Positions 18,788-27,498 of a DNA stretch of 64,000 nucleotides are shown in pieces. The DNA is from Pseudomonas helvetica (lineage in GTDB: Bacteria; Pseudomonadota; Gammaproteobacteria; Pseudomonadales; Pseudomonadaceae). Both the position numbers and the translations under genes were made by a program. The stretch is from contig NZ_CP150917.1 in the NCBI RefSeq assembly GCF_039908645.1, forward strand, positions 6,025,001 to 6,089,000, read 5' to 3'. The notes under the pieces were generated by a model. The model was not told the origin of the DNA. It did not search any database and saw nothing but the letters and a program-made list of their open reading frames with translations. Each line of letters begins with the position of its first letter. Position 1 is the first letter of the stretch.

Positions 18788-20044
18788 ATGAATAGGCTCC
18801 CTCTAGAAGACGTTCTTGCAATGTGCAAACAGATCGGTATTTTCAGCTCTTCGTGTTCAATATACGGAGGAATGCCTGGCATTTTCGACTATGGGCCATT
18901 GGGTGCAGAAATAAAAATCCACCTAAGAAAGGCCTGGTGGCAAGCAATGGTCTATGACAGGGATGATGTCTACGGTATTGAAGCAGCACTTCTAACCTCG
19001 CCCTTATTGCATGAGCACTCCGGCTTTCTTGGCGCTAACTATGAAGAGTTCGGTGTATTCGAGACCCGCATCAAAGATGAAAACAATAACTTATCGCCCT
19101 GTCACCTGCGAGTGACGACTGCTCAACATAGCTTCGCCAATTTCGATAATGTAGTGGAGTGGACCCATCCATCCCTTCCTTTTGGTATTGCTCAGATAGG
19201 TAAAGCCTTTCGAAACGAACAGCAAGTCACTGACTTCCCCGTACGCATGAGGGAGTTCGAACAGATGGAACTGCAGTATTTTGTTCCCACCGAAAACACC
19301 CAAGAGTGGCACGAATTCTGGTTAAAACAACGACTGGACTGGTGGGAACAACAGGGGATCAACTTGCAGAACTTGATCGTGGATGACGTAGTGGCCGACG
19401 AACTGGCTCACTACTCTAGTAAAACCTATGATATTCATTATAAACAACCAAACGGGGACATCTTCGAAATTGAAGGTATCGCCGATCGTGGTGACTTTGA
19501 TTGTGGTTCCCATAGCGGGTCTCAAGACAAACTACACCTCAGTTCTTCCGTCCTACCGAACAACATGTCCACCGCACTCATGGCAATAACACAACCAGGC
19601 ACTGAGACCTTAATCGCACCGTGCGCCATTGAACCTGCAGCAGGCGTTGACCGGGGGTTGATGGCAGTACTCTTCGAGTCGTTTGTTCGTGTCGATTCAT
19701 CCGATGGTACAAGCCGTGTTGTTTTGCGTATCAAACCCCATTTAGCGCCTGTCAAGGCATGCCTACACATTCCAAATTCAAATGCGATCTTATCAATAGA
19801 AAGCGCCTCTATCATAAAGCACAGGTTACAACGTCTCGCTGCCGGAAAAATCGTTATAGAGATTGGTGGCGACAAACAAAAAGTAACAAAATATCATGAC
19901 GAAGTCGGCACTCCTTTTTTAATAACCTTGGAAGACAGCATGCTGAACGATAACATCGTTATCGTTCGAGAGAGAGATACCGGGGTAACCGAGCATATGC
20001 CCATCGAACAATTTTACATACGTTTTGAGTCGATCTATTCATAA
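18788..20044 (+). CDS. class II glycyl-tRNA synthetase-like protein, altered pocket
   Basis: This 418-residue protein is of the alpha2 (eukaryotic/archaeal/Gram-positive) GlyRS type. Motif 1 region is IYGGMPGIFDYGPLGAEIK (25-43), motif 2 is FGIAQIGKAFRNE (132-144) with REFEQMELQYF, and motif 3 is IEPAAGVDRGLMAVL (281-295). A C-terminal anticodon-binding-like domain contains DEVGTPFLITL and VIVRERDTG. Two glycine-contact positions differ from true GlyRS: RPETAQG reads RVTTAQH (Thr110 for Glu) and EPSAGVDR reads EPAAGVDR (Ala284 for Ser). The insertion normally found between motifs 1 and 2 is missing, explaining the short length. ATP chemistry looks intact. It may activate another small amino acid, perhaps beta-alanine, or act as a resistance copy; the former fits better. 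Pseudomonas housekeeping GlyRS is the unrelated alpha2beta2 GlyQS. Confidence 0.85.
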   Translation: MNRLPLEDVLAMCKQIGIFSSSCSIYGGMPGIFDYGPLGAEIKIHLRKAWWQAMVYDRDDVYGIEAALLTSPLLHEHSGFLGANYEEFGVFETRIKDENNNLSPCHLRVTTAQHSFANFDNVVEWTHPSLPFGIAQIGKAFRNEQQVTDFPVRMREFEQMELQYFVPTENTQEWHEFWLKQRLDWWEQQGINLQNLIVDDVVADELAHYSSKTYDIHYKQPNGDIFEIEGIADRGDFDCGSHSGSQDKLHLSSSVLPNNMSTALMAITQPGTETLIAPCAIEPAAGVDRGLMAVLFESFVRVDSSDGTSRVVLRIKPHLAPVKACLHIPNSNAILSIESASIIKHRLQRLAAGKIVIEIGGDKQKVTKYHDEVGTPFLITLEDSMLNDNIVIVRERDTGVTEHMPIEQFYIRFESIYS

Positions 20045-20084
20045 TGCACCGCACGCACGCTTTCAGTCCTAAAGCGCCCCACTC

Positions 20085-20115
20085 AAGTTAACGCCACACT
20101 TCACAGCGTTAACTT
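20085..20115 (+). other. 10-bp-arm hairpin after the glyRS-like gene
   Basis: AAGTTAACGC and its exact reverse complement flank an 11-base loop, 40 bases after the stop. Only a weak pyrimidine tract follows, so it may be a poor terminator that separates the biosynthetic genes from the last two genes, or a protein-binding palindrome. Confidence 0.5.
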
Positions 20116-20145
20116 TCACCTTCCACTCAGGCGCACCTTACGACC

Positions 20146-20646
20146 ATGAAGTCATTCCCAGAACTCAGTGCTGACCAGCACATTCAACATGACGAACTAT
20201 TAATTCGCATAAGAAACCAACTGTACTTGAACAAAGTAAAAAACCATAAACTCGTACTCCTGTACTTCTCTATTCTCGCAGTGACTTTTTTCGGTAGCAA
20301 CCTTTCACAGCCATCAACAAAAATATCCATCGCCTATCAAATATTCCTTTTCCTATCCGTCGTTTTTTTCTGCCTCTCGACCACTCTTTTCCTTCGAGAA
20401 AGTCGCTTAGAAGAAAAAGCATACCGCGACTTATCCCTTTATTTATCAACCTTACCCGGCCCGACAACCCTGCTATCCTATCAATACATTGACAATTTCA
20501 GGACTCATATACTTTACATTGAATACAATGATAAGAACCAATGCAATTGGTGTTACAGCATCAAATCATCTGCAGAGGCTGGCCTGGAGATTATCGATTC
20601 AAGAAAGCCGCGCCCTCATCAAAACTCAACAAAACCGGTGTCATGA
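20146..20646 (+). CDS. hypothetical protein with two transmembrane segments
   Basis: I do not recognise this 166-residue protein. It has a soluble charged N terminus (residues 1-35), two hydrophobic helices (about LVLLYFSILAVTFFG, and IFLFLSVVFFCLSTTLFL), and a polar C-terminal domain of about 80 residues with Cys133 and Cys136 in QCNWCY. The layout resembles small SLATT-like or immunity-type membrane proteins with a helical hairpin, but this is only a shape resemblance. The coding DNA is among the most A+T-rich of the window. No strong ribosome binding site precedes the ATG. Its place between the GlyRS-like and LuxR genes suggests a role in immunity, sensing or export for the pathway. Confidence 0.6.
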   Translation: MKSFPELSADQHIQHDELLIRIRNQLYLNKVKNHKLVLLYFSILAVTFFGSNLSQPSTKISIAYQIFLFLSVVFFCLSTTLFLRESRLEEKAYRDLSLYLSTLPGPTTLLSYQYIDNFRTHILYIEYNDKNQCNWCYSIKSSAEAGLEIIDSRKPRPHQNSTKPVS

Positions 20647-20781
20647 CTGCTCCTCCATGGCAACGCTCACCAAGCGTATTTTCCAACATACATCGCCCCT
20701 TCAAACAAGTTAATCCCCAGCCCTCATATAACAGCCGGGTTATCCACCTTGAATTAGTTACTCACCACAAGTTGCCTCTAT

Positions 20782-21510
20782 ATGGATATAGACAATAAGC
20801 CACACAATAACAACCTACCGAAGCTGATCGCGCGCCTCAAATTGAGTCTTGAGTTAGAGATCCGAAAAAAAGGCTTCAGACGATTCACTTATTTTATCGC
20901 AAGGAAAGCAAATCTTCGAAACCCATTCCTCATGAGCAATTACCCTGAACACTGGATAGAAGAATACATGCTCAGAAATCATCATCTCACTGATCCTGTC
21001 ATCCAGTTCGGACTTCGCTCGATTGCACCATTTTCTTGGGCTGAATGCAGAATCAAAGCAGATAACTCCGGCTTCAACTTTTTCGAAAAGCCGAGGAGCT
21101 ATCGTCTTACAGATGGATATTGCTTTACGCTTCATGATGCCAACGGCTGCTTTTCCCTACTTAGTGTCTGCGACAGGTTCGACCCTGCGCTATTTCATAT
21201 TCTCGAGCAACAAAAATCCGAGCTCCAAATGCTGCTCATTCGAGCCCATCAACTTATGAACATTAGCCCACGAGTACTTGACTTCATATTTCCAGAGAGT
21301 TCAACCAAACCACTGACTCAACGAGAACACGAAATATTGAAATGGGCGTGCATCGGAAAGACATACTCCGAAATTTCACTAATAACCAGTATTAGCGTAC
21401 GCACAGTAAAATTTCACATGAGCAATATTGTAGACAAGCTTGATGTTACCAATGCCAAGCATGCTATATCCAAAGCTCAGCAAGATGGTCTGTGCTTACA
21501 AATGCGTTAG
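20782..21510 (+). CDS. LuxR family quorum-sensing regulator (AHL-binding type)
   Basis: This 242-residue regulator has an N-terminal autoinducer domain and a C-terminal LuxR HTH (LTQREHEILKWACIGKTYSE, then VRTVKFHMSNIVDKL). The pocket positions that contact AHL in TraR/LuxR appear preserved: Tyr54, Trp58, Tyr62, Asp71-Pro72, Trp86 and Gly112. No luxI-type synthase lies in the window, so it is a solo or pairs with a synthase elsewhere. A lux box in the divergent promoter of the same island makes that promoter the obvious target. The start ATG lacks a strong Shine-Dalgarno; the coding DNA is A+T-rich like the rest of the island. Confidence 0.88.
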   Translation: MDIDNKPHNNNLPKLIARLKLSLELEIRKKGFRRFTYFIARKANLRNPFLMSNYPEHWIEEYMLRNHHLTDPVIQFGLRSIAPFSWAECRIKADNSGFNFFEKPRSYRLTDGYCFTLHDANGCFSLLSVCDRFDPALFHILEQQKSELQMLLIRAHQLMNISPRVLDFIFPESSTKPLTQREHEILKWACIGKTYSEISLITSISVRTVKFHMSNIVDKLDVTNAKHAISKAQQDGLCLQMR

Positions 21511-21532
21511 CGCCCCCCTGGAAGCAGCACAT

Positions 21533-21565
21533 AAAAAACCCCGAAGAGCTCAAGCCGTCCGGGGC
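21533..21565 (-). terminator. Rho-independent terminator after ssuF
   Basis: Read on the minus strand, a GCCCCGG...CCGGGG-type stem (CCCCG/CGGGG) ends in six T residues, 20 bases after the ssuF stop. It also marks the right edge of the island. Confidence 0.75.
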
Positions 21566-21582
21566 TGTGTGTGACACATCGA

Positions 21583-21798
21583 TCACAACTTGGCGATCGA
21601 CACCTCGGTGGATTTCACGAAAGCGATCACTTCGCTGCCAATCGCCAGTTCCAGCTCTTTGACCGAGCGCGTGGTGATGACCGAGGTGACGATGCCAGAC
21701 GCGGTCTGAACGTCGATCTCCGAGAGCACGTCGCCCTCGACGATTTCCTTGATAGTGCCTTTGAACTGGTTGCGAACGTTGATGGCTTTGATCGTCAT
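21583..21798 (-). CDS. ssuF: molybdopterin/TOBE-domain binding protein (SsuF)
   Basis: This 71-residue single Mop/TOBE domain (MTIKAINVRNQFKGTIKEIV) is of the molbindin type, which binds oxyanions such as molybdate. In Pseudomonas ssu operons a gene of this kind, ssuF, follows ssuB and is needed for sulfonate-sulfur use. It is last in the operon, 33 bases after ssuB. Its exact ligand is not fixed by sequence. Confidence 0.88.
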   Translation of the reverse strand: MTIKAINVRNQFKGTIKEIVEGDVLSEIDVQTASGIVTSVITTRSVKELELAIGSEVIAFVKSTEVSIAKL

Positions 21799-21831
21799 GA
21801 TGTTGATTCCTGTCGTTGGGAGAACATTGGG

Positions 21832-22638
21832 TCAGTGAGCCCAGCGCAACTGCGTGGGCAAGGGTGAAACAGGTTCCGGCGCCGGCGGTGAACCCGGCAG
21901 TGACAGCACGCGGTTGAGCACCTCGGTTTCCAGCGCTGCCAGCCGATGGGAACCACGGACTCGAGGGCGCGGCAGTTCGACCTGCAGGTCGAGGCCGATT
22001 TCGCCTTCTTCGATCAGCAACACCCGGTCGGCAATCGCCACCGCCTCGCTGACGTCGTGGGTCACCAGCAACACAGTAAAACCGTGCTGTTGCCAAAGGC
22101 GTTCGATCAGTTGCTGCATTTCAATCCGGGTCAGTGCATCCAGTGCGCCCAGCGGTTCATCGAGCAACAGCAAGCGCGGCTGATGGATCAGCGCCCGCGC
22201 CAAGGCCACCCGCTGCTTCTGCCCGCCGGACAATGCGGCCGGCCATTCATCGGCGCGATCTGCCAGGCCCACGGCATCCAGTGCGTCCAGCGCCTGCTGG
22301 CGCCAATCGCCCTTGAGCCCGAGGCCGACGTTGTCGATGACCTTTTTCCAAGGCAGCAAACGCGCCTCCTGAAACATCAACCGGGTGTCTTCGCGCGCCT
22401 CATCGAGTGACGCGGAACCGGCCAACAGCTCACCATCCGTGGGTTGATCAAGGCCCGCCAGTAAACGCAGCAAGGTACTTTTACCGCAGCCGCTGCGACC
22501 GACCACGGCCACGAACTGACCGGCCGGAATGTGCAGATCAATCTCGCGCAGCACCTGCCGTGCACCAAAGGTTTTTTGCAGCTTGCGCACCACCAGCGGA
22601 ATTCCGCGCAGCAGGCGTGGAGGTTGTTGCGCCGTCAT
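21832..22638 (-). CDS. ssuB: aliphatic sulfonate ABC transporter ATP-binding protein
   Basis: This 268-residue ATPase of the nitrate/sulfonate/taurine importer class has Walker [10 protein letters not shown], signature [16 protein letters not shown], Walker [13 protein letters not shown] and VTHDVSEAV. The start overlaps ssuC by four bases. It energises uptake of alkanesulfonates used as sulfur source. Confidence 0.94.
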   Translation of the reverse strand: MTAQQPPRLLRGIPLVVRKLQKTFGARQVLREIDLHIPAGQFVAVVGRSGCGKSTLLRLLAGLDQPTDGELLAGSASLDEAREDTRLMFQEARLLPWKKVIDNVGLGLKGDWRQQALDALDAVGLADRADEWPAALSGGQKQRVALARALIHQPRLLLLDEPLGALDALTRIEMQQLIERLWQQHGFTVLLVTHDVSEAVAIADRVLLIEEGEIGLDLQVELPRPRVRGSHRLAALETEVLNRVLSLPGSPPAPEPVSPLPTQLRWAH

Positions 22639-23423
22639 GCTGCACCGCCCTTAACCACTTGATAGGCCGGATGCCAGCGCAACCAGACCCGCTCCAGACC
22701 ACGCGCCGCAAGGTCGGCCAATTTGCCGAGCACCGCGTACAAAACAATCGCCAGCACCACCACATCCGTCTGCAAGAACTCCCGGGCATTCATCGCCAGG
22801 TAGCCGATGCCGGAGCTGGCGGAGATGGTTTCAGCGACGATCAGGGTCAGCCACATGAAGCCCAGGGCAAAGCGCACGCCCACCAGAATCGACGGCAGCG
22901 CGCCCGGCAGAATCACCTGACGGAACAGGCTGAAACCGGACAGGCCATAACTACGCGCCATCTCCACCAGAGCCGGGTCAACATTGCGAATGCCGTGATA
23001 GGTGTTGAGGTAGATCGGGAACAAAGTCCCCAGCGCCACCAGGAAAATCTTCGCCGACTCATCAATCCCGAACCAGAGGATCACCAGCGGAATCAGCGCC
23101 AGATGCGGCACGTTGCGGATCATCTGCACCGAACTGTCGAGCAGGCGTTCGCCCCATTTCGACAAGCCAGTGATGAAACCCAATGCCAGACCGATACCGC
23201 CGCCAATCACAAAACCAATGCCGGCACGCCAGCCGCTGATCGCCAGGTGTTTCCAGATTTCGCCGCTGCGCACCAGGCTCACGCCCGCCTCGATCACCGC
23301 GCTGGGGGCCGGCAAAATCCGTGTCGACAACCAGCCCGCCGACACCGACAACTGCCACACCGCCAGTAGCAGCACCGGCAAGGCCCACGGCGCGAGGCTG
23401 TGGATAAGCTTTTCCCTTTTCAT
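22635..23423 (-). CDS. ssuC: aliphatic sulfonate ABC transporter permease
   Basis: This 262-residue inner-membrane permease has about six hydrophobic helices, beginning at [17 protein letters not shown], and the EAA-like loop ([21 protein letters not shown]). It lies 8 bases after ssuD and overlaps ssuB (ATGA), in the conserved order ssuE-A-D-C-B-F. Confidence 0.94.
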   Translation of the reverse strand: MKREKLIHSLAPWALPVLLLAVWQLSVSAGWLSTRILPAPSAVIEAGVSLVRSGEIWKHLAISGWRAGIGFVIGGGIGLALGFITGLSKWGERLLDSSVQMIRNVPHLALIPLVILWFGIDESAKIFLVALGTLFPIYLNTYHGIRNVDPALVEMARSYGLSGFSLFRQVILPGALPSILVGVRFALGFMWLTLIVAETISASSGIGYLAMNAREFLQTDVVVLAIVLYAVLGKLADLAARGLERVWLRWHPAYQVVKGGAA

Positions 23424-23431
23424 GGCGCGCC

Positions 23432-24580
23432 TCAGCTCTGGGACGCGGCTTTGGGAAGAATGTCGTTGGCGACCATCTCGCCGAACGGGCTGACGTAACC
23501 GGCGCTTTTCGGCAGCTCGGGACGCTCGATGTCGAGGTGCGGGAACAACAACTCCGCGACCCGATACGATTCCTCCAGATGTGGGTAGCCCGAGAAGATA
23601 AAGGTATCGATGCCCAGGTCTGCGTATTCCTTGACCCGCGCGGCCACGGTTGGGCCATCGCCGACCAATGCGGTGCCGGCACCGCCACGCACCAGACCGA
23701 CGCCGGCCCAGAGGTTCGGGCTGACCTCAAGATTGTCGCGACTGCCGCCGTGCAGCGCGGCCATGCGCTGCTGGCCGACTGAGTCAAAACGCGCCAACGA
23801 GGCTTGAGCACGAGCAATGGTGTCGTCATCCAGATGGGAGATCAACCGATCCGCCGCCTGCCAGGCTTCAGCGTTGGTTTCGCGGACAATCACATGCAAA
23901 CGAATGCCAAAACGCACGGTGCGCCCGAGCTTCGCGGCCTTGGCGCGTACCTGTTCGATTTTCTCGGCGACGGCGGCCGGTGGCTCACCCCAGGTCAGGA
24001 CCATTTCGACCTGCTCGGCTGCCAGATCCTGAGCCGCTTCCGAGGAGCCACCGAAGTACAGCGGCGGACGCGGTTGCTGGATCGGCGGATAGAGCAATTT
24101 CGCGCCCTTCACGCTGATGTGCTGACCGTCGTAGTCGACCGTCTCGCCTTCCAGCACCCGACGCCAGATCCGGGTGAACTCCACCGAGGCCTGATAGCGT
24201 TCTTCGTGACTGAGGAACAATCCATCGCCGGCCAGTTCTTCTGGATCACCACCGGTCACCAGGTTGAACAGCGCACGCCCTCCGGACAAGCGATCCAGGG
24301 TCGCCGCCTGGCGCGCGGCCACCGTCGGGGAAATGATCCCGGGGCGCAACGCGACCAGAAACTTCAAGCGCTGGGTGACCGGAATCAGCGATGCAGCCAC
24401 CAGCCACGAGTCTTCGCATGAACGTCCGGTGGGAATCAGCACCCCGCCAAAACCCAGGCGATCCGCCGCTTGGGCGACTTGCTGCAAATAACCGTGGTCG
24501 ACGGCGCGAGCGCCTTCGGCGGTGCCAAGGTAATGGCCGTCGCCGTGGGTAGGCAGGAACCAGAAAATATTAAGGCTCAT
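23432..24580 (-). CDS. ssuD: FMNH2-dependent alkanesulfonate monooxygenase
   Basis: This 382-residue bacterial-luciferase-like enzyme cleaves alkanesulfonates to aldehyde and sulfite with FMNH2 supplied by SsuE. N-terminal [19 protein letters not shown] and [21 protein letters not shown] are typical of SsuD. The ATG at 24580 has GGAG eight bases upstream; a 14-residue longer frame is not supported. Confidence 0.95.
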   Translation of the reverse strand: MSLNIFWFLPTHGDGHYLGTAEGARAVDHGYLQQVAQAADRLGFGGVLIPTGRSCEDSWLVAASLIPVTQRLKFLVALRPGIISPTVAARQAATLDRLSGGRALFNLVTGGDPEELAGDGLFLSHEERYQASVEFTRIWRRVLEGETVDYDGQHISVKGAKLLYPPIQQPRPPLYFGGSSEAAQDLAAEQVEMVLTWGEPPAAVAEKIEQVRAKAAKLGRTVRFGIRLHVIVRETNAEAWQAADRLISHLDDDTIARAQASLARFDSVGQQRMAALHGGSRDNLEVSPNLWAGVGLVRGGAGTALVGDGPTVAARVKEYADLGIDTFIFSGYPHLEESYRVAELLFPHLDIERPELPKSAGYVSPFGEMVANDILPKAASQS

Positions 24581-24605
24581 GGAGTGGTCTCCTAAGGAAA
24601 TCGAA

Positions 24606-25574
24606 TTACGGCGCAGTGGCAACGGCTGCCGGTGGCGTCCAGATCACGTCTTTGATGCTCAAGGGTTTCGGAATCAATTTGAGCTGGTAGAAGCTGTCGG
24701 CAATTTTCTGCTGGGCCGCGATCACTTGCGGTGTGAGGAGATGCGCGCCGAAGCCCTGGCGTTTCACTGCGGTCAGGGTGATGTCTGCCGGCAAGCCGAG
24801 CAGTGGCGAGACTTGTTGCGTGACTTCTTCAGGGTTGGCTTTGGACCATTCGCCGATGGTGCGGACTTCTTCCACCAGGGCCTTGATCACGGCCGGATGT
24901 TTTTCGGCGTAAGGCTTGGTCGCCAGGTAGAACTGATGGTTGTCGACGATGCCGATGCCGTCGCGCAGGGTGCGTGCATGCAGTTGTTGTTCGGCGGCAG
25001 CCTGGTACGGGTCCCAGATCACCCAGGCATCGACGCTGCCGCGTTCGAACGCCGCACGGGCATCGGCCGGTGGCAGGAATACGGTTTGAATGTCGGTGTA
25101 CTTGAGGCCGGCATCTTCCAGTGCGCGTACCAGCAGGTAGTGCACGTTGGAGCCTTTGTTGAGGACGACTTTCTTGCCCTTGAGGTCCTGCACCGATTTG
25201 ATCGCCGAGTCTTTCGGCACCAGGATCGCTTCGCTGGTTGGCGCGGGTGGCTCGTAAGCGACGTAGAGCAGGTCGGCACCGGCCGCCTGAGCGAACACCG
25301 GTGGAGTTTCGCCGGTCACGCCGAAATCGATCGAGCCGACGTTCAGCCCTTCGAGCAGTTGCGGGCCGCCGGGGAATTCCGTCCATTGCACGCTGATGCC
25401 TTGGGCGCCGAGGCGTTTTTCCAGCGAGCCGCGAGCTTTGAGCAGCACCAGGGTGCCGTACTTTTGATAGCCGATTCGCAAGGTCTCGGCCGCTTGAGCT
25501 TGAACAATGACGCCGAAGGACACAGCCGCAGCAAACAGAGCGACCAGACCACGACGCAAAATGACAGTGCGCAT
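24606..25574 (-). CDS. ssuA: periplasmic aliphatic sulfonate-binding protein
   Basis: This 322-residue binding protein delivers sulfonates to SsuBC. It has a Sec signal peptide ([20 protein letters not shown], cleavage near AQA-AE), then [18 protein letters not shown], and [21 protein letters not shown] typical of SsuA. The ATG at 25574 is preceded by AAGGAGAG. It sits between ssuE and ssuD. Confidence 0.93.
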   Translation of the reverse strand: MRTVILRRGLVALFAAAVSFGVIVQAQAAETLRIGYQKYGTLVLLKARGSLEKRLGAQGISVQWTEFPGGPQLLEGLNVGSIDFGVTGETPPVFAQAAGADLLYVAYEPPAPTSEAILVPKDSAIKSVQDLKGKKVVLNKGSNVHYLLVRALEDAGLKYTDIQTVFLPPADARAAFERGSVDAWVIWDPYQAAAEQQLHARTLRDGIGIVDNHQFYLATKPYAEKHPAVIKALVEEVRTIGEWSKANPEEVTQQVSPLLGLPADITLTAVKRQGFGAHLLTPQVIAAQQKIADSFYQLKLIPKPLSIKDVIWTPPAAVATAP

Positions 25575-25663
25575 AGCGCTCTCCTTTTTGCAGTAGGGTT
25601 TTGGCTGCACCTGCTTGCCCGTTAGCGGGCGAGTAAGGCGAGTACATCAAATTCGGGTAAGGC

Positions 25664-26257
25664 TTAAATGCTCCAGCGAGCACTCAACAAACGTTCATTC
25701 AACAGGTTTGGGTCCAGTGGTTTTGGCCGACGGGCCATGGCACTGAAGAACTGCTCCAGCGCCTCAACCAAGCGCTGCTCCAGTGCCGGCGACAACTGCG
25801 CCTGCGCACTGCCTTCGCCGTAAGCGATCTGGCTGTCTTCGGCGAAAATCCCGTGGAGCATTTCCTGGGCTTTTAGCGCCGACAGCACCGGCTTGAGCGC
25901 GTAATCCACGGCCAGCATGTGGGCGATGCTGCCGCCAGTGGCCATGGGCAGTACAACCTTGTGGCTCAGGGCGCGCTCCGGCAGCAGATCCAGCACGGTT
26001 TTCAGTGCGCCGGAAAACGACGCCTTGTAGACCGGCGTGGCAATCAACAAGCCATCAGCGTTTTCAATCTGTTGCAGCAGGTCGACCACCTTCGGGCTGT
26101 CGAAGCGCGCGTGCAGCAAGTCTTCGGCCGGGAAGTCCCGTACCTGATAACTCACCACCTCTACGCCTTGTTGCTGCAACCAGCGTTGGGAGCGATCCAG
26201 CAGCACCCCGGAGCGGGAGCGTTGGCTGGGACTTCCTCCGAGTGAGACGACCAACAT
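25664..26257 (-). CDS. ssuE: NAD(P)H-dependent FMN reductase
   Basis: This 197-residue flavodoxin-fold reductase supplies FMNH2 to Ssu[16 protein letters not shown] at the N terminus is the FMN phosphate loop, and [21 protein letters not shown] is the family signature. It is the first gene of the ssu operon; the A+T-rich DNA upstream (26258-26400) should hold its promoter, presumably under sulfur-starvation control. Confidence 0.93.
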   Translation of the reverse strand: MLVVSLGGSPSQRSRSGVLLDRSQRWLQQQGVEVVSYQVRDFPAEDLLHARFDSPKVVDLLQQIENADGLLIATPVYKASFSGALKTVLDLLPERALSHKVVLPMATGGSIAHMLAVDYALKPVLSALKAQEMLHGIFAEDSQIAYGEGSAQAQLSPALEQRLVEALEQFFSAMARRPKPLDPNLLNERLLSARWSI

Positions 26258-26406
26258 GCGGCTATTCCTTAAGCGTTTCCGGCGATTCGCAGTGTGCGAT
26301 CTCGCGACAATGGGCAGACCTTACCAGTTGATTTATATATCCATAAATCATATTTATTTATGTATTTATTCTTTAAATGCATATGCAGAAAAACGTTTTC
26401 CTGGCG

Positions 26407-26432
26407 AAAAAAAAGGCCGTCGAAACGGCCTG
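26407..26432 (-). terminator. terminator after the lsfA-type gene
   Basis: Read on the minus strand, GGCCGT-TTCG-ACGGCC is followed by eight T residues. It ends the peroxiredoxin transcript before the ssu promoter. Confidence 0.85.
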
Positions 26433-26465
26433 AAATCCCCTGCTTTGTGGATACGGACAAACCCT

Positions 26466-26553
26466 TGCAGGAGCAAGGCCTGCCCGCGATGACGTCATCC
26501 CTGACGACAGAAACACCGAGTCGTTCTCATCGCGGGCAAGCCTTGCTCCTACA
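26466..26553. repeat. paired inverted repeat, GCAGGAGCAAGGC family
   Basis: TGCAGGAGCAAGGCCTGCCC on the left matches the reverse complement CGGGCAAGCCTTGCTCCTAC on the right, around a ~35-base spacer. This is a second REP-like family, distinct in sequence from the GTGGCGAGGG units. It lies between the peroxiredoxin stop and its terminator. Confidence 0.75.
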
Positions 26554-26569
26554 GGGGTGGTATTTCAAA

Positions 26570-27208
26570 TTAGCGATTCGGCTGTGGCGTCAGGCGCAGG
26601 TATGGTTTCACTGCGCGGTAGCCTTTAGGGAAGCGTTTGCTGATTTCCTCTTCATCCTTCAACGACGGCACGATCACCACTTCATCTCCGTCCTGCCAAT
26701 TAGCCGGGGTGGCCACTTTGTAGTTGTCGGTGAGTTGCAACGAGTCGATCACCCGCAGGATCTCGTGGAAGTTGCGTCCGGTACTGGCCGGATAGGTGAT
26801 GGTCAGGCGAACCTTCTTGTTCGGATCGATGACGAACAGCGAACGCACGGTCAGGGTGTCGTTGGCATTCGGGTGGATCAGGTCATAGAGATCGGAGACC
26901 TTGCGGTCGGCGTCGGCGAGGATCGGGAAGTTGACAAGGGTGTTCTGGGTTTCGTTGATGTCTTCGATCCACTTGTGGTGCGAGTCCACCGGGTCGACCG
27001 AGAGTGCAATGGCCTTGACGCCGCGCTTGGCGAATTCATCCTTGAGCCTGGCGGTGAACCCCAGCTCCGTGGTGCACACCGGCGTGAAGTCCGCCGGATG
27101 GGAAAACAGCACGCCCCAGCTATCGCCCAGCCACTGGTGAAAACGGATGGTACCGGCGCTGGAATCCTGTTCGAAATCGGGGGCAATATCGCCCAGTCTG
27201 AGGCTCAT
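26570..27208 (-). CDS. lsfA: 1-Cys (Prx6-type) peroxiredoxin
   Basis: This 212-residue peroxiredoxin has the peroxidatic Cys in FSHPADFTPVCTTELG and a long Prx6-type C-terminal domain (PSLKDEEEISKRFPKGYRAV). In Pseudomonas LsfA is a sulfate-starvation-induced peroxiredoxin located beside ssu genes, as here. It reduces peroxides using a single active-site Cys. The 27209-27436 gap upstream is A+T-rich and should hold its promoter. Confidence 0.92.
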   Translation of the reverse strand: MSLRLGDIAPDFEQDSSAGTIRFHQWLGDSWGVLFSHPADFTPVCTTELGFTARLKDEFAKRGVKAIALSVDPVDSHHKWIEDINETQNTLVNFPILADADRKVSDLYDLIHPNANDTLTVRSLFVIDPNKKVRLTITYPASTGRNFHEILRVIDSLQLTDNYKVATPANWQDGDEVVIVPSLKDEEEISKRFPKGYRAVKPYLRLTPQPNR

Positions 27209-27436
27209 GGTGCTGCTCCTGGTGAGTGCGTGATGAGCCTACTGTGCCTATTGTCGACAGCTATTAAAAAGAATAAATATCGATTTATTTAGATCCAAAG
27301 TGAATATTAAACATCTATTCACTGGACGCATACCCGAGTGAAGATCACTCTTGGAACCAGGGTTCGAGAAGGCCTTGAGTTGCTGCAAAGAGGGAAGTGA
27401 AGGCGGGCCTGCGGGGGTGGGCCCGACTTGAAACGC

Positions 27437-27474
27437 AAAAGCCCCGCCAGGCTTGCGCCGAGCGGGGCTTTTTA
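27437..27474. terminator. bidirectional terminator after the porin gene
   Basis: AAAAGCCCCGC ... GCGGGGCTTTTTA forms a G+C-rich stem with A and T flanks, 25 bases beyond the porin stop on the minus strand. Confidence 0.85.
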
Positions 27475-27498
27475 TACAGGCTTACAAACGTCTGGGTA

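Noticed and set aside
18788..20044. Idea that the GlyRS-like gene is simply a resistance copy of the essential synthetase
   Set aside because: Loss of glycine-contact residues makes it unlikely to sustain tRNAGly charging; kept only as an alternative.
13374..21560. Integrase, IS element, tRNA or direct repeats at the island borders
   Set aside because: None could be found on reading either strand; only composition marks the borders.
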